Made by a program: the position numbers and the translations under genes. The notes below the pieces were generated by a model. The model did not search any database. It saw only the letters and a list, made by a program, of their open reading frames with translations, and was not told the DNA's origin. From assembly GCA_040004035.1 (NCBI GenBank), contig JAMPLN010000017.1: a stretch of 64,000 nt of DNA. One strand, given 5' to 3'. This document shows positions 52,908 through 60,753 of this stretch, piece after piece; the first letter of the stretch is position 1, and each line of letters opens with the position of its first letter. This stretch comes from Microcoleus vaginatus_C. GTDB lineage: Bacteria > Cyanobacteriota > Cyanobacteriia > Cyanobacteriales > Microcoleaceae.

Positions 52908-53123
52908 TTGCGATCGCTCCCAATCTTCATGACCGACGGACAACCGCAAGCAGCCCGCCAAATTCCGGCTGACGCTCAATCCATCCTCGCTTACCTACCA
53001 AATCGCATCCGCATCGCCCTCATTACCAGCGCGGCGGCTATTGAGTATCCCATCAAAGCTGTCGTTGAAATGGATCTCGCCAGTTGTCTCGACTCGCTTA
53101 GCGTTGGGCTTTGCAGACTGTAG
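52908..53123 (+). pseudogene. Gene fragment of unknown family
   Basis: The peptide ILAYLPNRIRIALITSAAAI, then EYPIKAVVEMDLASCLDS, looks like the C-terminal part of a protein, but the frame changes at the end (SVGLCRL) and there is no proper start. It is the first of the degraded sequences between the toxin pair and 54150. I infer a remnant; no function can be assigned. Confidence 0.4.
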
Positions 53124-53339
53124 CCAGGGCGCGGTAAGTAGTTGCCGATTGACACAGATTTTAACTTTTAGTTGGTAACGGCCTTATTTGTTTGGCCAAA
53201 AGTAGAGTTCGTGCGATCGACTAACCTACTAATTCAACGCGCACGCGAGCGCTTTTTTGGAGATGGGAAGGTCGATCTCACTTTATCTCTTTTTCTCCAC
53301 GCGCAGGCGATTGCTCTTTTTGACATCGAAAGGTCGATC

Positions 53340-54150
53340 GCCGAGGGCAGCAAATAGCCAGCCAATTAGAAAGAAAGCTGCCAGAATTCACTCAAATTGA
53401 AGCGCAACCAAATCGAGAAATTAAACTAGCGAACTTAAAAAAATTGTTAGCTGAAATCAGAAGCCAAGTATTGGATTATGCTAAGGAATTGTGGCATTTG
53501 CGAGAAGACAGCAATACTGTTGATATTAATGCGGAGAATTATATCGAAATTTATGCTAAAATCAAAATTTTTTCCCTTGAAGGCGGCAACTGGTGTTTTT
53601 GCAGAAGTTCCTGAGTTTGTGCGATCGCAAATATCAAAGTCAAATTGAAAAATACTTAAACTACCTGATTGCTAATCAAGATTTGTTCTAGCAGACAATA
53701 TCCACAATTCGCGGGCTGGTGGAAATCGCACAGGTGGAATTGAACCGGGAACAGGAAGAGAGGGAACGTCAGCGCGATCGCCAACAACTAGAATTATACA
53801 AGCAAAAGGAACAATAGCAGAAAGAGCGCGATCGAGAACAAATGGAAATCGGCAGGAAGAACGAAGACAAAGAGAAAAAGCGATCTCGCCAACTTGAGAA
53901 TATCATCTTTTTTGTCGGAACTGCGATCGGCTGCGAACAAATCTTTTGGGCCAGCTATCTCCTAATCAAAGATACACCGATTAAATAGCAACCAGATTTT
54001 TCCCTCCCGCTTCATCCCTTCACCCCCACGATTATCTGGAGTTTGCTTTTCGGTTTAATATTCGGCCTGCTGATACTGGGTATCCTATCGCTGGCGACAA
54101 AAATATCCCCCAGAATCCTGCGACTGGTCAGAAAAATATTGCCCAGGTAA
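53340..54150 (+). pseudogene. Degraded coiled-coil membrane protein gene
   Basis: Reading across frames gives a continuous protein-like sequence interrupted by stop codons near 53612, 53687, 53816 and 53986. It contains QLERKLPEFTQIEAQPN, LKKLLAEIRSQVLDYAKELW, TIRGLVEIAQVELNREQEER, a charged coiled coil (RQRDRQQLELYKQKEQ), and two hydrophobic segments, IIFFVGTAIGCEQIFWASYL and IIWSLLFGLIFGLLILGILS. The first and last frames differ, so indels are present too. Ends at TAA 54148-54150. The intact family looks like a cyanobacterial membrane protein with a coiled coil, function unknown. Confidence 0.7.
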
Positions 54151-54298
54151 AGGGGTGCGTGACAGTCAATAGTAAAGGGCTGCAGTGCAATGATTTTTCA
54201 CCATCACGCACCCTACGACTGATACAAAACATTGTATTCGTAGGGAAACGGCATTGCCGTGTCCTTTCGCAAAACCGAACGGGAATACAATTCATCAA

Positions 54299-54327
54299 AC
54301 AAAAAACCGGGTTTCTGATAAAACCCG
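54299..54327 (-). terminator. Rho-independent terminator of the radical SAM gene
   Basis: On the minus strand CCGGGTTT (54320-54327) pairs with AAACCCGG (54306-54313) around a 6-nt loop and is followed by at least five uridines. It lies 40 nt after the stop codon of the gene at 54367-55440. The stem is built from the AAACCCGGTTTC repeat. Confidence 0.75.
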
Positions 54328-54366
54328 GCAACCCTAAACAAAAGCAATATTAACACTGAGCAAACC

Positions 54367-55440
54367 TCAATTCTTTAATAACTTCATCCCCATTTTCACC
54401 TTGTCCAAAATCGTCTTTTGCGAAACACAAGTAATCAGACAAAGCTTGCCGCAATTCAAAGTATCGCGGCGGACTTCCTGAGCTTTTTCGCCGTACCAAA
54501 TCTCGCGGGCGCTGGCGTTTTTCACATTACCAATCACGGGAAACTCATCGCACAATTTCACATCGCCGCGCGTATCTATCCAGTAATTTCGCAGTCCAAC
54601 ACGACAAGGACGAGTTGAATCAGGAGCTTTTTCTTCGGCAAAGTGAGGAATCATCAATCGTAACACTTCATCGCTGTTCATAATCGGAGCGCCGTTGTTC
54701 TTCATTTCAATTAGCCGCTCGATTACTTGAGAAAATTCCTCCATGTCTTCTTTTTCAATCCACAATTCCTCGTATGTTTCTGGCGTCCAGCGGTTGACCG
54801 GTTGGAAGTTCACCGTCGTAGCCCCAATTCCCTGAGCCCAGGTGACTATTTCCGGGAGGTGGCGGAAATTGAGTCGGTTCATCGTCGGTTTGACGTTGAT
54901 CGGAAACAAGACGTTCTGTTTTTCTTGTTCTTCGCGCAGATAGCCGATTCCTTTAGAAAGCCGATCGAACAATCCCGGTTGACCCCGCAAATAATCGTGC
55001 AGTTCTGCATTCGGCCCGTCAACTGAGATATTCACATTAAAAGGACGAGCAGCGACAGTTTTGGCTGCGTTTTCCCTGGTCATGCAATAGCCGTTGGTGG
55101 TGACGCCGGCGTGAATGCCATTTTTATTTGCAAAAGCCAGCAAGTCTAGAAAACCTTTTTTAATATAAGGTTCGCCGCCGCTAAAGTTGATTGAAAATTC
55201 GCCCACAAATTCTTTGACGCTTAAGAGGGCATTTTGCCATTCTTCGATCGTCATTTCGTCTTTATATTCTTTGAGCCGCCAATACTCGCACTGGCGGCAT
55301 TTAACATTGCAGCGCTCGTTTACAATCCCGTAAAAAGTGACTGGGCTTGTCACGTCGTATCCTGTATTGATCCGCAGCGATTCGGCTACTGCACTCTTGG
55401 TGTGCTTGACTCCCAGCCTGGACAATGTTAACGCATCCAT
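54367..55440 (-). CDS. Radical SAM protein with C-terminal cysteine-rich (SPASM-like) region
   Basis: 357 residues. The radical SAM cluster motif is C44-x3-C48-x2-C51 (ERCNVKCRQC), with SGGEP for SAM binding and VNISVDGP in the barrel. The C-terminal part has CRVG, KLCDEF and CGKLCLITC, cysteines that could bind an auxiliary iron-sulfur cluster as in SPASM proteins that mature peptides or cofactors. The substrate is unknown: no precursor peptide gene or partner lies next to it. It has its own terminator and a 447-bp AT-rich region upstream, divergent from the ABC-2 permease. Confidence 0.88.
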   Translation of the reverse strand: MDALTLSRLGVKHTKSAVAESLRINTGYDVTSPVTFYGIVNERCNVKCRQCEYWRLKEYKDEMTIEEWQNALLSVKEFVGEFSINFSGGEPYIKKGFLDLLAFANKNGIHAGVTTNGYCMTRENAAKTVAARPFNVNISVDGPNAELHDYLRGQPGLFDRLSKGIGYLREEQEKQNVLFPINVKPTMNRLNFRHLPEIVTWAQGIGATTVNFQPVNRWTPETYEELWIEKEDMEEFSQVIERLIEMKNNGAPIMNSDEVLRLMIPHFAEEKAPDSTRPCRVGLRNYWIDTRGDVKLCDEFPVIGNVKNASAREIWYGEKAQEVRRDTLNCGKLCLITCVSQKTILDKVKMGMKLLKN

Positions 55441-55887
55441 GTCTTTTTTTCCTTACGTGTTGTTAGTTAAGTCAATTTCTTGCACCCTCTTTTGTACGTA
55501 TAATTACGCATTGCTGATTACGTATTCCTTTTGAGTACGTATGCACCATCCTAAGTGTTCCGTTTGGGTATGCCTAGATGTTTCTCAAATATTTATAATA
55601 TTAAAAATTGTAACATATTAGTATTTCCAATCAATTAAGCGAGACTTTGTGTGAAAACATGAATTCGGCTTAATAATTGCCAAAATATATGGGCTTAAGA
55701 TTGACTTAAATTAATAATTGTAATTTCTGTTTAAAATTTGTGAAATAACTTAATACTGTTTTTCAGTAAAATTATTTAGGTAAGTGGTATCAATAATTTA
55801 TTGTTATAGTAAAATGAGCAGCCTGTACAGGAGTTAACTTCACACAACCTTTAAAATATGCGAATTTAAGTATTTACACGGCAAAAA
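55441..55887. other. Divergent promoter region
   Basis: About 450 bp of AT-rich DNA between divergent genes (radical SAM protein and ABC-2 permease). No gene, repeat family or strong hairpin is recognised. Confidence 0.5.
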
Positions 55888-56682
55888 ATGGCGACAAACA
55901 TGGGACGATATTTGCACGTACTGAAATTGTTCTGGGGTGCGGCGATCGCAGCGGAACTAGAATACCGAATCAACTTTGTCCTCGCGACTCTCAGCAGCCT
56001 CGGAAATCTTGCGGGCAGCTTGTTTGGGCTGTTTTTGTTCTACCGTACTGGCTACAGGTTTGCGGGCTATTCATGGGAAGAGGCTTTAGTTGTACTCGGT
56101 ATTTTCACGATTTTGCAGGGGTTTTCGTCAACGTTTCTAGCCCCTAATCTCAGCCGTATTGTCGATCGAGTCCAGCAAGGTACTCTCGATTTCGTACTCC
56201 TCAAACCCATCAGTTCCCAATTTTGGCTATCTGCAAACACAGTTTCGCCTTGGGGAATCCCAGATTTAATCTTCGGCACCGTATTGCTGCTGTATGCTGC
56301 CAACAAATTGGGAGTAGGAATCGGCAACTATTTTTTAACAGCAATACCGCTGTTATTCGGAACTATTACTCTTTACAGTATATGGTTTATGTTAGGGGCC
56401 ACCAGCATTTGGTTTGTCAAAATTTACAATGTTACCGAAGTCCTCAAAGGATTGTTAGAAGCGGGTAGATTTCCAATGGCAGCTTATCCCGCAGCTTATC
56501 GATTTTTCTTCACTTTCGTAGTTCCCGTTGCCTTCTTGACGACTGTGCCTGCAGAAGCCATGCTGGGGAGAGGTGAAATCGTTTGGCTCGCAGGGGCGGG
56601 AATATTGGCGATCGGGCTTTTATATTTCTCGCGCTACTTCTGGCAATTTGCACTCCGCTTTTACACCAGCGCTTCCAGCTAG
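55888..56682 (+). CDS. ABC-2 family transporter permease (DUF990-like)
   Basis: The 264-residue product has six predicted helices and the family signature SRIVDRVQQGTLDFVLLKPI after helix 2, plus YPAAYRFFFTFVVPVAFLTT before the last helices. These permeases work in pairs with a second permease and an ATPase in exporters; neither partner is in this neighbourhood. The ATG at 55888 is taken; an ATG four codons later gives nearly the same protein. Substrate unknown. Confidence 0.88.
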   Translation: MATNMGRYLHVLKLFWGAAIAAELEYRINFVLATLSSLGNLAGSLFGLFLFYRTGYRFAGYSWEEALVVLGIFTILQGFSSTFLAPNLSRIVDRVQQGTLDFVLLKPISSQFWLSANTVSPWGIPDLIFGTVLLLYAANKLGVGIGNYFLTAIPLLFGTITLYSIWFMLGATSIWFVKIYNVTEVLKGLLEAGRFPMAAYPAAYRFFFTFVVPVAFLTTVPAEAMLGRGEIVWLAGAGILAIGLLYFSRYFWQFALRFYTSASS

Positions 56683-56906
56683 TTAAGTCGGTAGGTAAGC
56701 TGCAGCACATCTATATTGTCTATTATGTTTGAGAGGGAGAGGATTTGACACGGGTGGAATAGGGAATTGAAATATACATTTTCAAGGCAAAACAGCTTAT
56801 CTAAAAAATATTTTTTCTATTTACTTAGATAGTTAAATAAATGTAAGATTTCAACCTATCCTTAAAATGTAAACTGGAAATACACCACGCAAACGCAGGC
56901 AAACTA

Positions 56907-57770
56907 ATGAAAAGAAAAAAACTGGGTAACAGTAATTTTACTATCAGCGCGATCGGTCTTGGAGGTATGCCAATGTCCTTAAGCGGCAGGCCGCCCGAAT
57001 CGCAATCAATTGCGGTAATTCACCGGGCCCTCGATTTGGGTGTCACCCTAATTGACACCGCAGATTCCTACTGCCAAGATCAATCCGACAAACACCACAA
57101 CGAGCACCTGATTGCCAAAGCTTTGCAACAGTACAGCGGAGATGTTAGGGCCGTTACTGTGGCCACTAAAGGTGGCTTAATGCGGCCTCAAGGTGCTTGG
57201 ACGCGCAACGGCAACCCCCATCATTTACGCAAGACAATTCGGGAAAGTTTTGAAGCATTGGGTGGCAAGGAACCGATCGACCTTTGGCAATATCACTCGC
57301 CCGATCCCGCTTATACCATCGAAGCAGCCCTAGCACCCGCAAAAGAAGCAGTAGAAGCAGGAATGATTCGATTTATTGGAGTGTCCAACTTTTCTGTAGA
57401 GCAAATCAAACGCGCCCGCGATACAGTAGAAATTGTCTCTGTTCAGAATCAATATAATCCTTGGCACAGGCAGCCAGAATCAGACGGCGTACTGGAATAT
57501 TGCGAAACCGAAAAACTGACATTTTTTCCTTGGAGTCCTTTGGGAGGAAGTCGCCGCGTCACCAGCTTGCAAGATATACCCGCGATCGCCAAATTAGCCG
57601 CAGAAAAAAACGTTTCAGTTTACTGTATAGTATTAGCTTGGTTGATGGCTCAATCGCCCTGCGTCGTTCCGATTCCCGGTGCGACCAAAGTATCGAGTAT
57701 TGAGGACTCTGTGGGGGCGCTCGAAGTTAAATTGACTGACGAGGAATTGCAACAAATTGCCGCAAGTTAA
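56907..57770 (+). CDS. Aldo/keto reductase
   Basis: NADPH-dependent carbonyl reductase, 287 residues, TIM barrel. The tetrad is visible as Asp50 and Tyr55 (LIDTADSY), Lys88 (ATKGG) and His130 (QYHSPD). Cofactor-site motifs IRFIGVSNFSVEQI and VVPIPGATKVSSIEDSVGAL are in the expected places near the C terminus. Start ATG at 56907 with the typical MKRKKLGNSNFTISAIGLGG. The substrate is not predictable. Single gene, followed by a REP-like repeat. Confidence 0.93.
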   Translation: MKRKKLGNSNFTISAIGLGGMPMSLSGRPPESQSIAVIHRALDLGVTLIDTADSYCQDQSDKHHNEHLIAKALQQYSGDVRAVTVATKGGLMRPQGAWTRNGNPHHLRKTIRESFEALGGKEPIDLWQYHSPDPAYTIEAALAPAKEAVEAGMIRFIGVSNFSVEQIKRARDTVEIVSVQNQYNPWHRQPESDGVLEYCETEKLTFFPWSPLGGSRRVTSLQDIPAIAKLAAEKNVSVYCIVLAWLMAQSPCVVPIPGATKVSSIEDSVGALEVKLTDEELQQIAAS

Positions 57771-57795
57771 GTATATAAGGGCAAAAAAAACAATA

Positions 57796-57862
57796 GAACA
57801 GGCTTTCCGGCCTGTTCCACAAACAGAACTTTATTGTGGGGTGGGCCGGAAAGCCCGCCCCT
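57796..57862. repeat. REP-like repeat downstream of the aldo/keto reductase
   Basis: GAACAGGCTTTCCGGCCTGTT (first hairpin) plus TTGTGGGGTGGGCCGGAAAG and CCCGCCCC (second hairpin). The two-hairpin form is shared with 58635-58833 and resembles 7975-8002. It may serve as terminator. Confidence 0.75.
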
Positions 57863-57913
57863 GAAAGTGGGATTGAATGAGTAAAGTTGACATTTTTTGA
57901 GGAATTGGGTTTT

Positions 57914-58591
57914 ATGGAAGCTAATCAAGTGAATGCCGATCGAGACGTAGCAATTGAACATCAAAACGTACCAGTCGCCCATGAAGGACTGCACAACTTT
58001 TTATACAGTTCCGACTCAGAACACAGCGCAGCAGCCGCTATTTCTGAATTAGAAAATGACGGCACGCAAGTAATGTCGATCGATACATGGCGCGATTTGG
58101 CAACTAACGCGAAAGTCGCAGGCGTTTACGCTGTAATGGACACTTCCCGCAACACTCAGTTTATCGGTTATTCGCGAAATATCTTGCTTTCACTCAACGG
58201 TCACATCGCCCAAAATGGCACAGAAAATTGTGCTTTCCTGCGCGTGCAAACTTTCAAATTCCCCAAGCGGGAAGAAATGGAAAGTTTGCGGGATGCTTGG
58301 ATAGCAGAAATTGGCAGCATTCCGCCTGGAAACGGTGCTGAAAGCGAAATGTGGGCGGCTACGGTAGGCCAAGCAGCGCGCGCTGCTATGTCTGCTGAGG
58401 AACAACAAGCTTATGAGGAAAAGAAGCTAAAATTACGCAAAGCAATGGCAGATTCTACTCTTACCAAAGAGTTAGAAACAGCCGCCAAAAGTGAGGGCGA
58501 ACGCGCTAAGGATTTGGAAGCTGCTGTTAACAATGATGACTGGAGTGCCGTGATTCAATCGCAAACCCAGGAAACAAAGTCCGGTTCCTAA
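57914..58591 (+). CDS. GIY-YIG nuclease-like protein
   Basis: The 225-residue product carries a GIY-YIG-like core (about 75-135): GVYAVMDTSRNTQFIGYSRN, where GVY and FIGYSRN stand for the GIY and YIG motifs, then LRVQTFKFPKREEMESLRDA. An acidic N terminus of about 70 residues and a helical, charged C terminus (EEQQAYEEKKLKLRKAMADS) surround it. Nuclease activity is not certain, because the catalytic Arg/Glu pattern is only partly clear. I use ATG 57914 over the TTG at 57887. It stands alone between two REP-like repeats. Confidence 0.72.
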   Translation: MEANQVNADRDVAIEHQNVPVAHEGLHNFLYSSDSEHSAAAAISELENDGTQVMSIDTWRDLATNAKVAGVYAVMDTSRNTQFIGYSRNILLSLNGHIAQNGTENCAFLRVQTFKFPKREEMESLRDAWIAEIGSIPPGNGAESEMWAATVGQAARAAMSAEEQQAYEEKKLKLRKAMADSTLTKELETAAKSEGERAKDLEAAVNNDDWSAVIQSQTQETKSGS

Positions 58592-58634
58592 ATCTGAAAA
58601 ATGTTTTTAGTGCTGATATCTTGTACTATGTTTA

Positions 58635-58833
58635 GAACGGGCAAGATGCCCGTTCCACAATACATCAAGTTTATTGTGGGGTGGGCTTGTAGCCGGGAGC
58701 ATCTCATATTTGTAAAAACACTTTTTCTTCCTGCTTCCTTCTTCCTGTTTCCTCCTGACTCCTGAATCCTGGCTCCTAACTCCAATTTCTAGATTGGCTG
58801 CAAAAGTGAGATGCTCCCCTCCTAGCCCGCCCC
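58635..58833. repeat. REP-like repeat interrupted by a miniature element
   Basis: GAACGGGCAAGATGCCCGTT (58635 onward) and GTGGGGTGGGCTTGTAGCC, interrupted by the 124-bp element at 58695-58818 and resumed at 58819 (CTCCTAGCCCGCCCC). Without the insert the two halves give the same two-hairpin form as at 57796-57862. Confidence 0.8.
58695..58818. mobile_element. Miniature element, GGGAGCATCTCA termini, copy 2
   Basis: 124 bp with the same ends and pyrimidine-rich core as 31176-31306. Flanks CTTGTAGCC (58686-58694) and CTCCTAGCC (58819-58827) match at 7 of 9 positions, an aged 9-bp target duplication. It is inserted in a REP-like repeat. Confidence 0.85.
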
Positions 58834-58869
58834 AAAGACTCAATATTAATCCTCAACAACTGATCGGGA

Positions 58870-59718
58870 TTAATGACTAATTTTTCGTTCTTTAATTAAA
58901 GTCAAACTCACCCATTCACCCCGCTCATTGTAACTGCGAATCATCCGAAACCGCAAGTCAGGTTCTACCAACCAACCGGCCTCGAAAAATATAGGTTTTC
59001 CCAATTCAATCTTGACAGGTAAAGTGCAAGAACCGCCGTCAGGAAGGAGCAAAACTTGCACGGGTGAAGCACCTTCGTTAAAGTGCAGAACTGAACCGTC
59101 AATCCTGCCACTAGAACTGATAACGGTAGCATTACTGCCAAAAGTAATTTTATACACTAGGCGATCGCTACTTTCTAAATGCAATTGCATTTTGCTTGAA
59201 TAAATGTCAGGAGAACGCCCATCTGGATACATTGTCACGGCTTCGCCCTGCCACTCTCCCAGCAAATCCTCAACAGTTAAATGCGGACGTTCGGGGACAT
59301 TTTTATCAAGCTGCTTTTCCCGAATTAAGGTAATTTTGGATAAATTGCCGTCGGTATTGTAGATCATAGGGAAGCGCAACCGGCGATAATTGTAGATAAA
59401 ACCCAACTCGGCACCGCACTCAGAAAAAGGCGCTAGTTGAATAGTACCCAGAGAAAAAGCTCCATTCTCAAAAAATAGGGTATCTCGTCCCAAAGCTTGA
59501 ATTTCTAGAACAAGTTCGTTGACTTCCGGTTCGCCGACACCGCTAGGATTTGGGTAAAACCGACGGAGATTCAATCGCACAGTTTTGTTGTCATTGAAAC
59601 CTTTGAGAGAAAGAATGCTAGGAATATCTTGAAGTACCTCTCCTCGCGGCGATAGCTGAGTGAAGGAACCGTGCCATTCTCCCAAGTTTTGCAGAAAGTT
59701 TTCCCATTGTGATACCAT
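58870..59718 (-). CDS. DUF3598-like protein
   Basis: The 282-residue product is made of two similar halves, each opening with a W-x-G element (WENFLQNLGEWHGSF; VEDLLGEWQGEAV) and continuing as beta-strands ending in SLTLIKERK or SKITLIREKQ, a lipocalin-like plan of the DUF3598 family known from cyanobacteria and plastids. Soluble and without catalytic motif; binding of a small hydrophobic ligand is an inference from the fold. Start chosen at ATG 59718 (MVSQWENFLQNLGEWHG) with AAGG upstream. Its start codon is only 18 bp from the divergent gene at 59737. Confidence 0.75.
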   Translation of the reverse strand: MVSQWENFLQNLGEWHGSFTQLSPRGEVLQDIPSILSLKGFNDNKTVRLNLRRFYPNPSGVGEPEVNELVLEIQALGRDTLFFENGAFSLGTIQLAPFSECGAELGFIYNYRRLRFPMIYNTDGNLSKITLIREKQLDKNVPERPHLTVEDLLGEWQGEAVTMYPDGRSPDIYSSKMQLHLESSDRLVYKITFGSNATVISSSGRIDGSVLHFNEGASPVQVLLLPDGGSCTLPVKIELGKPIFFEAGWLVEPDLRFRMIRSYNERGEWVSLTLIKERKISH

Positions 59719-59736
59719 GTTTTTACCTTTGGATAT

Positions 59737-60546
59737 ATGTTTAAACATAGAATTATAACTCTGCTGACGGATTTTGGATTAAGCGATGTTTATGTGGGAG
59801 TGATGAAAGGTGCGATCGCCCAAATTAACCCGCAGTTAAAAGTCATTGACATTACGCACCAAATACCATCTCAAAATATTGCGGCCGCGAGGTTTTGTTT
59901 GATGACTGCTTTTGCTTATTTTCCGCCGGAAACCGTACACGTTGCTGTCGTCGATCCGGGGGTGGGAAGCAAGAGACGCCCGGTTGCGATTAAATGTACT
60001 AATTGCTTTCTTGTCGGGCCGGATAACGGGTTGTTTAGCGGGGTGTTGAGTCGGGAAAGTGCGATCGCCTGTGTCGAACTCACCAACCCTAAATACTGGC
60101 GCACACCTCAACCCAGCAGCACTTTTCACGGTCGCGATATTTTTGCAGCAGCGGGCGCTCACTTGGCGAACGGGGTGGCTTTGGAAGACTTGGGAGAGGC
60201 CATCGACCCTGCAAGTTTAGTCGAGTTAGAGATACCAAATTGTGCCGTTACAGCCACAGGTGCAGCAGGCTGCATTCAATATGTCGATCGCTTCGGCAAT
60301 CTCATTACTAATATCCCCAATAATTGCATTATAGGTAACAATTGGTCATTGACAATTAGCAATAGTTCTGATGGAATTCGCATCGCCAGCGGTAAAACCT
60401 ACAGCGACAGCCAACCGGGCGATTTAATTGCCATAATTGGTTCTGACGGTTGGGTAGAAATTGCCGTTAATGGCGGCAGCGCTCAATCTCTATTAAAATT
60501 GGAATGCGGAGCGATCGTGCAATTGCTTTTTGAAACTAACAATTAA
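59737..60546 (+). CDS. SAM hydroxide adenosyltransferase family protein (DUF62)
   Basis: 269 residues with the family's motifs: ITLLTDFGLSDVYVGVMKG, VAVVDPGVGSKRRPVAI, FLVGPDNGLFSGVL, TFHGRDIFAAAGAHLANG, and the C-terminal barrel with YVDRFGNLITNIP. The family hydrolyses S-adenosylmethionine to adenosine and methionine, and relatives halogenate it; the Asp and the GPDNG loop form the SAM site. The start ATG at 59737 matches the usual N terminus. Divergent from the DUF3598-like gene with 18 bp between start codons, so each promoter must reach into the neighbouring gene. Confidence 0.9.
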   Translation: MFKHRIITLLTDFGLSDVYVGVMKGAIAQINPQLKVIDITHQIPSQNIAAARFCLMTAFAYFPPETVHVAVVDPGVGSKRRPVAIKCTNCFLVGPDNGLFSGVLSRESAIACVELTNPKYWRTPQPSSTFHGRDIFAAAGAHLANGVALEDLGEAIDPASLVELEIPNCAVTATGAAGCIQYVDRFGNLITNIPNNCIIGNNWSLTISNSSDGIRIASGKTYSDSQPGDLIAIIGSDGWVEIAVNGGSAQSLLKLECGAIVQLLFETNN

Positions 60547-60547
60547 A

Positions 60548-60656
60548 TAGGACTTACGCATGGGTACTCAGAAACCGGGTTTTTTACGAAAATACTTTGT
60601 TAGAAGCAGCAGATTCCCTAAAAAACCCGGTTTCTTTGGCGGAGTGCGTAAGTCAT
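60548..60656. mobile_element. Miniature element with TAGGACTTACGCA ends and AAACCCGGTTTCT core
   Basis: TAGGACTTACGCA (60548-60560) and TGCGTAAGTCATA (ending 60658 area) are inverted ends. Inside, CAGAAACCGGGTTTTTT and AAAAAACCCGGTTTCTTTG form a second inverted pair. Related elements lie at 63497-63603 and 25350-25441. Confidence 0.65.
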
Positions 60657-60715
60657 AGTCGGGAAATTTTTAGATTACTCATTTTTGGAGGGGCTAATTT
60701 TTAAATGCAAGTATT

Positions 60716-60746
60716 AAAAACCCGGTTTCTTCAATAAACCGGGTTT
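60716..60746 (-). terminator. Rho-independent terminator of leuS
   Basis: Minus strand: AAACCCGGTTT (60736-60746 side) pairs with AAACCGGGTTT (60718-60728 side), an 11-bp stem and 7-nt loop followed by a short uridine run. It starts 8 nt past the leuS stop codon. Confidence 0.8.
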
Positions 60747-60753
60747 CTCATCT

